From an uncultured Clostridia bacterium (GTDB lineage Bacteria > Bacillota > Clostridia > Oscillospirales > Acutalibacteraceae): DNA of 6,131 nt. Under the pieces are notes generated by a model. The model had not been told where the DNA came from and made no database searches. It saw only the letters and a list, made by a program, of their open reading frames with translations. Below are positions 1 through 5,325 of this stretch, one piece after another (position 1 is the first letter of the stretch; each line of letters opens with the position of its first letter). The translations under genes were made by a program, and so were the position numbers. The stretch covers positions 1 to 6,131 of the forward strand of contig CAJFUH010000142.1 in NCBI GenBank assembly GCA_904420155.1, given 5' to 3'.

Positions 1-290
1 TGGATAAAGCTTTCCAGTGAAAACGCGGGCATTCTCGCGACGTTCCAGAAACAGCCCCGTGCGCGTTGTGCCCGCCGCAGGCGTGCCACCGCGGCATGAG
101 CGGCGGAGATAGAACTAAAAGGTTCTATGGGAAAACAATCAGTTGCAAAACCAGAAAAGTCCTTTCCATAAAACTCATGACCGTCGCTAAAACAATCCGT
201 CCCCGAATCCGCAACCATTTTCTATTGTATTTTTATCATGACTATATTTAATATTAAGTAAAAATTATTCACATTAAAAATCCCCACAAA
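1..290. other. Gene-free flank downstream of the operon
   Basis: I see no supportable gene here. The first ~105 bases are GC-rich and the part from about 215 to 290 is very AT-rich. A plus-strand frame is open from the window edge to a TGA at 97-99 and could be the tail of a convergent gene, but its last residues are a run of arginines typical of GC-rich non-coding frames. A minus-strand frame covering about 1-114 is also open but has no start codon or ribosome site. A weak 7-bp inverted repeat lies at 109-115/122-128. The sharp change in composition suggests a boundary between two genomic blocks, but nothing identifies it. Confidence 0.5.
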
Positions 291-325
291 AATAAGCGGC
301 AAAGGATTCAAGCTTTGCCGCTTAT
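287..325 (-). terminator. Rho-independent terminator of the operon
   Basis: There is a perfect 13-bp inverted repeat: arms 292-304 and 313-325, with an 8-nt loop (305-312). Read on the minus strand, the stem contains a GCGGC core and is followed at once by a run of T (positions 292 down to 288, TTTTT then G). It lies about 100 bp beyond the stop of the last gene in the operon and points the right way to end its transcript. In the plus direction the stem is followed by CAGCATC and has no U-tract, so it should act on the minus strand only. Confidence 0.9.
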
Positions 326-396
326 CAGCATCTACAAAATATATTTATATATAACGCTGCCCCTCTGATTCCCCATAACAGGAAAAACGAAACGGC

Positions 397-417
397 GGTA
401 TGGATTAACTCCATACC
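397..417 (-). repeat. Short hairpin just after the last stop codon
   Basis: A perfect 8-bp inverted repeat (arms 397-404 and 410-417, loop TTAAC) starts 6 nt downstream of the TAA stop of the zinc-ribbon gene on the minus strand. There is no U-tract directly after the stem, although a T-rich stretch follows about 6 nt later. It may protect the mRNA 3' end or be a weak first terminator before the strong one at 287-325. The structure is seen directly; the role is inferred. Confidence 0.55.
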
Positions 418-423
418 AATGCA

Positions 424-750
424 TTAAAACAGGACAATCAGCAATGTTACCAACAGCGCTACAGCCAGCAAAGACAACAGCACCGCAGCCCAGGTAATCC
501 GGTTGTTGCGCTTGCGATCCAGGGCCAGCAGGTATTCCAGCGTCACGGTCTGACGATCCCCACAGCGGGGGCAAATTGAAATCAGCCGCCTGTCGCAGTA
601 ACTGATCTCCCGGCTGTCGCTCCGCTTGCCGCAGGCAATGCACTTGGTCTTCACCTTGTTTTTGATGGGATATGTCTGGGGATAATAAAACGGTTTTCCC
701 TGAAAGCTGAGGCATTCCTGTTCCAATTCCCTTATGCTAAGCCTCTTCAT
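424..750 (-). CDS. Small zinc-ribbon protein with a C-terminal membrane anchor
   Basis: The product is 108 residues. A CIAC at residues 37-40 and a CPRC at 60-63 form a likely four-cysteine zinc ribbon (C37, C40, C60, C63). Residues about 86-108 are almost entirely hydrophobic and end the protein, so it is probably a tail-anchored membrane protein with the zinc ribbon in the cytoplasm; the RKRNNR stretch just before the helix fits the positive-inside rule. The start ATG is set by AGGAGG eight bases upstream. It lies 58 bp after the GAP1-like gene and is the last gene before the terminator, so it most likely belongs to the same transcript. I do not recognise a named family. It could tether or regulate the GTPase/GAP1-like pair at the membrane, but that is inference from position only. 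Confidence 0.88.
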   Translation of the reverse strand: MKRLSIRELEQECLSFQGKPFYYPQTYPIKNKVKTKCIACGKRSDSREISYCDRRLISICPRCGDRQTVTLEYLLALDRKRNNRITWAAVLLSLLAVALLVTLLIVLF

Positions 751-757
751 CCGGCAT

Positions 758-764
758 TCCTCCT
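758..764 (-). promoter_or_regulatory. Ribosome binding site of the zinc-ribbon gene
   Basis: The minus strand reads AGGAGGA here, with AGGAGG ending 8 nt before the ATG at 748-750. A second ATG at 755-757 is out of frame and too close to the site, so the 750 start is preferred. Confidence 0.85.
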
Positions 765-808
765 AATGAGATCAAGTCTGAAATCCTTCGCAGTTCTTGG
801 GCCGCTTC

Positions 809-1864
809 TCACCATGCTCCCCGGTAAGAAGAACGCCCCTGGGCGCGCAGATAATTGGCGATCTGCTGGCGCTCCGCCAGATCCGGTTGTAAATACGGGA
901 TGGACTGCTCATAGGCATACAGGACGAACAACGCTTCCTTGGCGAGAATATCCTGGGATTCCATCAAGGGGTCCAACACCTCCTGGTTTTTTAACAAAAA
1001 GCGGTTAAAGCGATCCATATCGTCAGTTTTTACCAACTTACGGAAAATATGGGTATAGTACCGCCCCTCCACCTTTTCCGGGGCATACCGGCCGGTATAA
1101 AAATCAATTTCCCCGGCCCCCGGCAGGGAACCTTTCGCCGCCATATCCTCCCGGTCTTTCTGCTGGGTGCATAACATACAGCATCCGGGCGCACGGCGCA
1201 GCCTTTCCTGAGGGTCTGGGGTATAGGTGATAAAACCAAACCTCTTTCTGGCGTACAAGGGAAGCATATGATATAAATTTCGCACGGCCTCCAGCACGCC
1301 GTCGAAACCGTCGAAATTCAGTACCAGCGCCCTGTTCTTTCCGGCGCTCCACCAGGAGATCACATCGATCATGCGGTCGTTTAACCCGGTATCCGGGACG
1401 AATTTTTTTACCAACCCCAACGGGAGCCCTCCCTTATGAAGGGAACGGGGTTCTTTGGGAGCGAATATGGATGGGTTTTGTACCCGCTCATACTCCTTTC
1501 CCATCTGAGTGAGATCACGAAACGTTGTAAAAATATATTCGTAACTGTCAAAAAAGGTGTTCTCTTCCCCTTTTTCCAGTTCTACCAGAAAAAAATCAGC
1601 GGTATAAATATTGCGCGCGCCGCTGTCTTCGGCGGCTTCTTTCACAATATTGCAGATCAGATAATACCGCCGGCCTCCCGCTGTAATCCATCCGCTCTGC
1701 TGAACCGACTGTCCCAAATGGATTTCCATCCGGCTGTTCTGGAAAATACCTGTCACGGCCCTTTCCACCGCATCGCACAGCGTAGGAGACCAAAAGTCCC
1801 CTTTATGGCACAGCCGATATCCGTACCCTGCATCCCGATGAAAGCGATTGTACCAGTATTTCAT
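809..1864 (-). CDS. GAP1-like protein (partner of the upstream GTPase)
   Basis: The product is 351 residues, soluble, with no signal peptide or membrane helix. The N-terminal ~95 residues (YNRFHRDAGYGYR, later YTADFFLV) resemble the N-terminal domain of GTPase-associated protein 1 (GAP1). The middle has the pattern I remember from the GAP1 middle region: a hydrophobic strand (ALVLNF, residues 179-184), a helix, then LP..AR.RFGFITYT at about 201-215. The rest is helical (about 275-345). The reading frame is open up to 1930, but I chose the ATG at 1862-1864: it follows AGAGGGGG by 7 nt and overlaps the GTPase stop as ATGA, the usual mark of translational coupling. The tight coupling suggests the two proteins act together at fixed stoichiometry. 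The gene is real with near certainty; the GAP1 assignment is from motif memory and moderate. The catalytic or regulatory effect on the GTPase is unknown. Confidence 0.9.
   Translation of the reverse strand: MKYWYNRFHRDAGYGYRLCHKGDFWSPTLCDAVERAVTGIFQNSRMEIHLGQSVQQSGWITAGGRRYYLICNIVKEAAEDSGARNIYTADFFLVELEKGEENTFFDSYEYIFTTFRDLTQMGKEYERVQNPSIFAPKEPRSLHKGGLPLGLVKKFVPDTGLNDRMIDVISWWSAGKNRALVLNFDGFDGVLEAVRNLYHMLPLYARKRFGFITYTPDPQERLRRAPGCCMLCTQQKDREDMAAKGSLPGAGEIDFYTGRYAPEKVEGRYYTHIFRKLVKTDDMDRFNRFLLKNQEVLDPLMESQDILAKEALFVLYAYEQSIPYLQPDLAERQQIANYLRAQGRSSYRGAW
1861..1864 (-). promoter_or_regulatory. ATGA stop-start overlap (translational coupling)
   Basis: The minus strand reads ATGA: the TGA (1861-1863) ends the GTPase gene and the ATG (1862-1864) starts the GAP1-like gene. 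The ribosome site AGAGGGGG at 1872-1879 lies inside the end of the GTPase gene and is weaker than those of the other genes, so reinitiation by ribosomes finishing the GTPase is likely. Confidence 0.85.
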
Positions 1865-3012
1865 GAAGAAGCCCCCTCTTGTTGTTGAGAAGATTTGCGG
1901 GGATATAAGCCCAGCCGGGCCAGCGACCATAAAAGCGGTTCGTCACAATTATAGGGCTGGAATTTTTCCTGCTGTAAGGCGCTGGCTATAAACCAACGGA
2001 CCTGATCCGGTTCCACCACGCCCAGCACCGCCCTTTCCAACTGACACAGCCTTTCGTTATTGGCCACTACATATTGGCAGATCTGTTTGTGTACCTCCAG
2101 GATCCCCGCCTCGTCCACCGGGGCTCCCGCAGAATAATTTCGATATCCCATGATAGTAGAAAAGTTGGGGATTTTTTCCCGCAGTTCCCCCATCTGGTCC
2201 GATTTATAAATCAACAGGGCCAAATTCATGGGCAGCTTCTTTTTGCCAGTAATAAAATTGGTGGCAATATTGTGGAACACCTGTATGGCGGATTCCGGAT
2301 TCTGAATATCTATGAGGAAAATACAGGTATCCGCGGATACAATGTGCTGGCCGTTGCGCTGGATTTCGCTGTAATTGGAAAACTTCTCCCCCGGCAAGTC
2401 GTAAAACATCAAAGAAAAATGTTTGCGTTCCCCTTTTTTAGAACTTTGATCCAACACCGGGGAAGTACAGTCGTATATATAAGGGCCTAAATAGGAATCC
2501 GTGGCATCCCAGTCGCTTTTGGGATCCCGCCGGAGCTTTTCTATATTACGTTCCAGCGTGCGGTCCCCGTTTCCATTGATCAACCCCATGGGCCCGTCCA
2601 GCAATTGGCTGAGCAAAGCGGCCTCATAGGTGGTCTTACCCGTGCCGGTGAACCCAGTGACGGCAACGATATGGCTCTCCTGCCGCCCGGCGCTCTCGTG
2701 GAGCGGGGCATGGCAATAAGGGCACAGCCGCTGGGTGAGCGTAGCGCCGGAGATCGCCCCCGCATTGTCGTCCACCACCCCTGTGAGAAGATGATCCCGG
2801 TAAATCCGTTTGGAAGGGGTCAGGCATGCCGGGTCTATATACCCAAAGGAAGGCACCGCATACCCGGGATTCCCCCGCTGGAATTCATATTGATAGACAT
2901 AAGGGTCTACCGTCAATTCCTCCCCCTCCCCCTGGCTCAACCGCCGGAACACCACATTATTGGGTCCAAACCGGCGAAAGCATTTGGGGCAAATGATATC
3001 ATAAAAGGTCAA
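1861..3012 (-). CDS. Zinc-ribbon P-loop GTPase (DO-GTPase-like)
   Basis: The product is 383 residues. The motifs in order are: CPKC at 8-11 and CPYC at 97-100, a likely zinc ribbon split by an ~85-residue insert; P-loop GFTGTGKTT at 120-128; a DLPGE motif at 205-209 matching the G3/Walker B DxxG; a hydrophobic strand IFLIDI at 231-236; YKSD at 269-272 in the place of NKxD; and FIASAL at 341-346, which could be the G5 loop. The order and spacing fit a TRAFAC-type GTPase, and the look is that of the GTPases described as partners of GAP1 proteins. In YKSD the usual Asn is Tyr, so guanine specificity is likely but not certain. No membrane helix is present. The frame is open to a TTG at 3042, but AAGGAGG sits inside that extension, 8 nt before the TTG at 3010-3012, so the shorter protein is preferred. 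It is the central switch candidate of the operon. Confidence 0.92.
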   Translation of the reverse strand: MTFYDIICPKCFRRFGPNNVVFRRLSQGEGEELTVDPYVYQYEFQRGNPGYAVPSFGYIDPACLTPSKRIYRDHLLTGVVDDNAGAISGATLTQRLCPYCHAPLHESAGRQESHIVAVTGFTGTGKTTYEAALLSQLLDGPMGLINGNGDRTLERNIEKLRRDPKSDWDATDSYLGPYIYDCTSPVLDQSSKKGERKHFSLMFYDLPGEKFSNYSEIQRNGQHIVSADTCIFLIDIQNPESAIQVFHNIATNFITGKKKLPMNLALLIYKSDQMGELREKIPNFSTIMGYRNYSAGAPVDEAGILEVHKQICQYVVANNERLCQLERAVLGVVEPDQVRWFIASALQQEKFQPYNCDEPLLWSLARLGLYPRKSSQQQEGASS

Positions 3013-3020
3013 ATAATACG

Positions 3021-3027
3021 CCTCCTT
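3021..3027 (-). promoter_or_regulatory. Ribosome binding site fixing a TTG start (GTPase)
   Basis: The minus strand reads AAGGAGG, 8 nt before TTG at 3010-3012. This is a near-perfect Shine-Dalgarno sequence and places the start ten codons inside the longest open frame; the upstream TTG at 3042 has no comparable site. Confidence 0.85.
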
Positions 3028-3056
3028 TTTCCTTGGATACAACGTTACTGCCGCCC

Positions 3057-3101
3057 GGGCGCCGGCGCTCCCCCCTACGGGGAACGCCGGCGCCCCTTTT
3101 T
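3057..3101 (+). repeat. Strong GC hairpin between the receptor and GTPase genes
   Basis: The arms 3057-3067 and 3085-3095 are a perfect 11-bp match (gggcgccggcg), followed inward by one mismatch and five more pairs (3069-3073 with 3079-3083), with a 5-nt loop. On the plus strand the stem is followed by C and five T (3097-3101), like an intrinsic terminator, but the genes here run on the minus strand, where the stem is followed by CGGGCGGCAGTAACG and no U-tract. In the operon direction it may therefore act as an RNA stabiliser or partial attenuator that sets different levels for the receptor and the GTPase, or as a block to antisense transcription. The structure is certain; the function is inferred. 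Confidence 0.75.
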
Positions 3102-3120
3102 CTATATCCGGCGCAACGCG

Positions 3121-4794
3121 TCAGCCGTTCACCTGGATACGCCCCTTAGACGCCAGGACATAACCTTGGCCGTCCGGGCGGACCTTTGCGGGAACAATCT
3201 GTACAATGGATTTCCCCATGGCAGCGGCGGGCTCCAAAGCGCGCCCGGCGGCGTCTGTGATGGCAAAAGCCTGATCCACGTGCAATTCTTCCAGCATGGA
3301 TTTGCTGAGCAGGTAGTTGTTCTTCTGCGTGTTGTAATGGTAATAATTGAGAAGCAAATATTGATCCGCAGCTACAATATAGTCGGAGGCGATGTAAGAA
3401 CGGGAAGAAACCGTCATCCGGTAATCCGTCTGGTATCCGTAATGCAGGTTCACACTGGTCTGTTCGTCCATATCCAGGAACTGGGTCTTGACCTGCTCCT
3501 CAAAAAGCTTGCGCTTTTGGCTGTCGGAACCTTGATATAAAGCCTGAATCTGCTGGACAATCCCCTGATCCGGCGACGGGGCCGGAGCGGACCGGGAGAC
3601 CGCCGAAGCGACAGGTTTCGCCGGGACCGGAGCAGGCGGAACAGGATGGGTCTGCGCCTCCTGCCGCTGAGGGGCGGAAAAGATACTGGGCCCCTGGTCA
3701 TACTGTTCCATCCGCCGGTTTAACTCTGGGGAGGGGCTAAAATGGGAATCCTCCACCATATCGGCGAATTCCAAAAACGGGGACGTATGGGAGGCTGTCT
3801 GGGGCGCGCCGGCCGATGAATCTGCCGGCCGGACGGCCGCGGGATTCCTCGGAACAGCCGGAGATACCGCCGGGGAAGTTTCCTGTTGGAACTGGTCCCT
3901 GGAATCCCTACGAGATTCCCCCTTCTCTCTGCGGTTATGTAAGAACAATATCGCCAACACCACAATGAGCACCAATACCGCCGCAATCCCTATCCACAAA
4001 AAAGGATTGCTCCACACCTGTCCCCATACGCCGGCGCCAGCACCGGATACCCCGGAAACCGCAGCCTCCCCCTGGTTCTCTTCCTGGGGAGACGTCGAGG
4101 GTTCCTGAGAAACCGTATTTTCAGGCTGCTGGGAAGAAACCGGGGCGGAACTGATGGGCTGAGAGGAATCCTCCCCCTGGGAACTGGACGGGACGGAAGA
4201 CCCATTGCCGCCATTCATGGCCCTTGCCGCCAAGGACCCCTCACCCCGGAAGGCGTATCCATTTTCCCCATTCGTCCAGCGCCCCAGGCCCACCTGGTTA
4301 CAGGCGGCAAATTCCTGGGAAAAGGACTTTTCCGGATATTGCCCTCCAGTGGGGATCATTTCCGGGGGAATGACGCAGGTAAACAGCAGCGCGCCGGTAT
4401 CCCCCCGGGACAGGGAAAGGGTATTGTCTTCGGCCGTCACTTCATAGGGCACATTGGCCTCCAGGGTGGCAAGCCCTTCGCCCAGGTCGTCTTTGCTGCT
4501 GTTATTGGTGACCGCATAACATTTGACGTAATTCTCCCTTCCGTCATCGTCCGGTTCATATTCCAAATAAAAAAGGATATTCGTGCCAGATTCTGTGGGA
4601 GAGGGCGCGATGGTGAGGAACACCCCTTGCCCTACGCGGTCTAAAATAAACGAAACGGGCTGGGACCGGTCCCAGCTTTCCATCTGGTTGACAGAAGAAC
4701 CCCCTTCCTGGGGATGAGCGGAAACCGAAGAGGTAAACAGGCACAAACACAGACACAGCGCCGCGAACCATCTCAGATTGTGAAATCGTTTCAA
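3121..4794 (-). CDS. Single-pass membrane sensor-like protein
   Basis: The product is 557 residues. A signal peptide spans residues 1-26 (positive start, LCLCLCLF core, VSA cleavage site before HP). Residues about 35-192 form an extracytoplasmic, probably beta-rich domain with three cysteines (92, 140, 165). Residues about 193-258 are a low-complexity Ser/Gln/Pro/Glu/Gly stalk. One membrane helix lies at about 265-286, followed by HNRREKGESRR, which puts the C-terminus inside the cell. A Pro/Ala/Ser-rich disordered linker covers about 290-408, and a compact internal domain about 410-557 rich in Tyr and Ser. Start choice: the TTG at 4792-4794 has AAAGGAG 8 nt upstream, while the longer frame to 4842 has no ribosome site and would bury the signal peptide. 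I do not recognise either globular domain. The topology suggests a sensor passing an outside cue to the GTPase encoded next, 108 bp downstream. It could instead be a scaffold or cell-wall-associated anchor. Confidence 0.88.
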   Translation of the reverse strand: MKRFHNLRWFAALCLCLCLFTSSVSAHPQEGGSSVNQMESWDRSQPVSFILDRVGQGVFLTIAPSPTESGTNILFYLEYEPDDDGRENYVKCYAVTNNSSKDDLGEGLATLEANVPYEVTAEDNTLSLSRGDTGALLFTCVIPPEMIPTGGQYPEKSFSQEFAACNQVGLGRWTNGENGYAFRGEGSLAARAMNGGNGSSVPSSSQGEDSSQPISSAPVSSQQPENTVSQEPSTSPQEENQGEAAVSGVSGAGAGVWGQVWSNPFLWIGIAAVLVLIVVLAILFLHNRREKGESRRDSRDQFQQETSPAVSPAVPRNPAAVRPADSSAGAPQTASHTSPFLEFADMVEDSHFSPSPELNRRMEQYDQGPSIFSAPQRQEAQTHPVPPAPVPAKPVASAVSRSAPAPSPDQGIVQQIQALYQGSDSQKRKLFEEQVKTQFLDMDEQTSVNLHYGYQTDYRMTVSSRSYIASDYIVAADQYLLLNYYHYNTQKNNYLLSKSMLEELHVDQAFAITDAAGRALEPAAAMGKSIVQIVPAKVRPDGQGYVLASKGRIQVNG

Positions 4795-4802
4795 ACGAGC
4801 CA

Positions 4803-4809
4803 CTCCTTT
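4803..4809 (-). promoter_or_regulatory. Ribosome binding site fixing a TTG start (membrane protein)
   Basis: The minus strand reads AAAGGAG, 8 nt before TTG at 4792-4794. This start gives a textbook signal peptide (MKRFHNLRWF at the N-terminus), which supports it independently. Confidence 0.85.
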
Positions 4810-4993
4810 CGGTTGATTTACGCCTCTTGTCCGAATTTCCAAAACTGCAACCCGGACAAAAAGGCTGCCAGGGAAAGAAACCGTGCTGACTGCAAAATCT
4901 GCTGAAAAACGGTTTGATAATCGGCATCCCGCTAACGGCCGGAACCCCTATCCAATATAACACGTCCCTTCGGCGAAATCCGCCGCTTTTACG

Positions 4994-5039
4994 CCACCTG
5001 CGGTGGGGCACGCCGCGCGCCTACGGCGGGTACTCCGCG
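4994..5039. repeat. GC-rich element with small hairpin and a 20-bp repeat
   Basis: A short 5-bp stem (4994-4998 with 5002-5006, loop TGC) is followed by a GC-rich block ending in cctacggcgggtactccgcg at 5020-5039. The same 20 bases with one change occur at 5373-5392, inside the Hsp70-like gene. The block looks like part of a dispersed intergenic element; within this window only one further copy of the 20-mer is seen. Confidence 0.5.
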
Positions 5040-5083
5040 CACTAAGTTTTCTCTAAAAAGGACCAGGCTACCCGCGATGAAAC

Positions 5084-5117
5084 GTAAAAGTTTTGCTCAA
5101 GCTTTTACAAAAGCTTG
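5084..5117. repeat. Two overlapping, mutually exclusive hairpins
   Basis: Arms 5084-5090 (gtaaaag) and 5102-5108 (cttttac) pair, extending inward by a wobble and two more pairs. The same central arm also pairs as 5098-5106 (caagctttt) with 5109-5117 (aaaagcttg), a 9-bp palindrome around AC. Both foldings cannot form at once. Such a pair can be a switch, but it is also a common shape for intergenic repeat elements in Clostridia; I favour the latter. Confidence 0.6.
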
Positions 5118-5118
5118 G

Positions 5119-5140
5119 GGGGGCTGGGGGCGGAGCCCCC
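5119..5140. repeat. GC hairpin gggggct/agccccc
   Basis: Arms 5119-5125 and 5134-5140 match perfectly over 7 bp with an 8-nt loop; an alternative compact stem pairs 5126-5131 with 5135-5140. It directly abuts the palindrome at 5098-5117, as expected if both are part of one repeat unit. Confidence 0.6.
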
Positions 5141-5143
5141 GGG

Positions 5144-5163
5144 CCGTCCTCCGCAGAGGACGG
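5144..5163. repeat. Perfect 8-bp hairpin, loop CGCA
   Basis: Arms 5144-5151 (ccgtcctc) and 5156-5163 (gaggacgg) match perfectly. There is no T-run on either side, so it is not an intrinsic terminator. It belongs to the same hairpin cluster as its neighbours. Confidence 0.65.
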
Positions 5164-5195
5164 AACCCCAAACATCCCAAAAGCTCAGGAGGGGA

Positions 5196-5224
5196 GGCCA
5201 AACCGTCCGGTGGACGGTTTGGCC
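5196..5224. repeat. Perfect 13-bp hairpin, 3-nt loop
   Basis: Arms 5196-5208 (ggccaaaccgtcc) and 5212-5224 match without error around GGT. It is the strongest stem in the cluster. No U-tract follows on either strand. It may act as a 3' stabiliser for the Hsp70-like transcript, which would run into it from the right, or be part of a dispersed repeat. Confidence 0.75.
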
Positions 5225-5226
5225 GT

Positions 5227-5251
5227 GGGGAACCCTAGCGAGGGGTTCCCC
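5227..5251. repeat. Perfect 9-bp hairpin, 7-nt loop
   Basis: Arms 5227-5235 (ggggaaccc) and 5243-5251 (gggttcccc) match perfectly around TAGCGAG. It lies two bases from the 13-bp hairpin and is the first strong structure of the cluster met by a transcript leaving the Hsp70-like gene. Confidence 0.7.
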
Positions 5252-5289
5252 ATCTCCGGGCCGGCGCATTCCAGTACGCATTCCCCCGC

Positions 5290-5308
5290 AAAAACAGTCA
5301 CCGTTTTT
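5290..5308 (-). terminator. Possible weak terminator after the Hsp70-like gene
   Basis: AAAAAC (5290-5295) and GTTTTT (5303-5308) pair, with a G-T wobble and one G-C pair inside, giving a stem of about 8 bp with a 3-nt loop 17 bp past the stop codon. The stem is mostly A-T and its T-run is part of the stem, so strength is doubtful. It could work in either direction. Confidence 0.3.
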
Positions 5309-5325
5309 CTTTGATTCCCAAACCC

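Larger units (their letters stand above)
4795..5325. other. 531-bp intergenic region, rich in GC hairpins
   Basis: No gene is supportable here on either strand. The part near the membrane-protein gene (4795-4980) has ordinary composition and should contain its leader. The best -10-like hexamer on the minus strand is TATATT at 4954-4959, but it lacks a good -35, so I do not call a promoter. The part 4985-5255 is a dense series of separate inverted repeats, listed individually. The part 5256-5325 leads into the 3' end of the Hsp70-like gene. The length and the hairpins suggest that the Hsp70-like gene and the downstream genes may be separate transcription units. Confidence 0.6.

Noticed and set aside
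1..99. Possible tail of a plus-strand gene ending at TGA 97-99
   Set aside because: The frame is open for 32 codons but ends in an arginine run and lacks any motif; a minus-strand frame over the same bases is equally open. It cannot be decided from this window.
66..251. Plus-strand open frame of 61 codons
   Set aside because: It has no ribosome site, runs through a GC-rich to AT-rich transition and has no recognisable composition or motif.
2605..3540. Long plus-strand open frame of 311 codons
   Set aside because: It lies antisense across the end of the membrane-protein gene, the gap and the GTPase gene, has no ribosome site, and the opposite strand carries clear motifs (P-loop, CxxC).
4878..4915. 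Inverted repeat aaaccgt/acggttt before the membrane-protein gene
   Set aside because: Only 7 bp with a 24-nt loop; expected by chance and without T-run or operator-like symmetry.
4954..4982. Minus-strand promoter with TATATT as -10
   Set aside because: The hexamer 17 bp upstream is CGGATT, a poor -35, and there is no TG extension; support is too weak for a call.
4556..5011. Minus-strand open frame of 151 codons over the membrane-protein start
   Set aside because: It overlaps the signal peptide and external domain in another frame, has no ribosome site and no protein-like pattern.
5098..5251. CRISPR array or tandem terminators
   Set aside because: The hairpins differ in sequence and spacing, so there is no direct repeat unit, and none has a T-run on either side.
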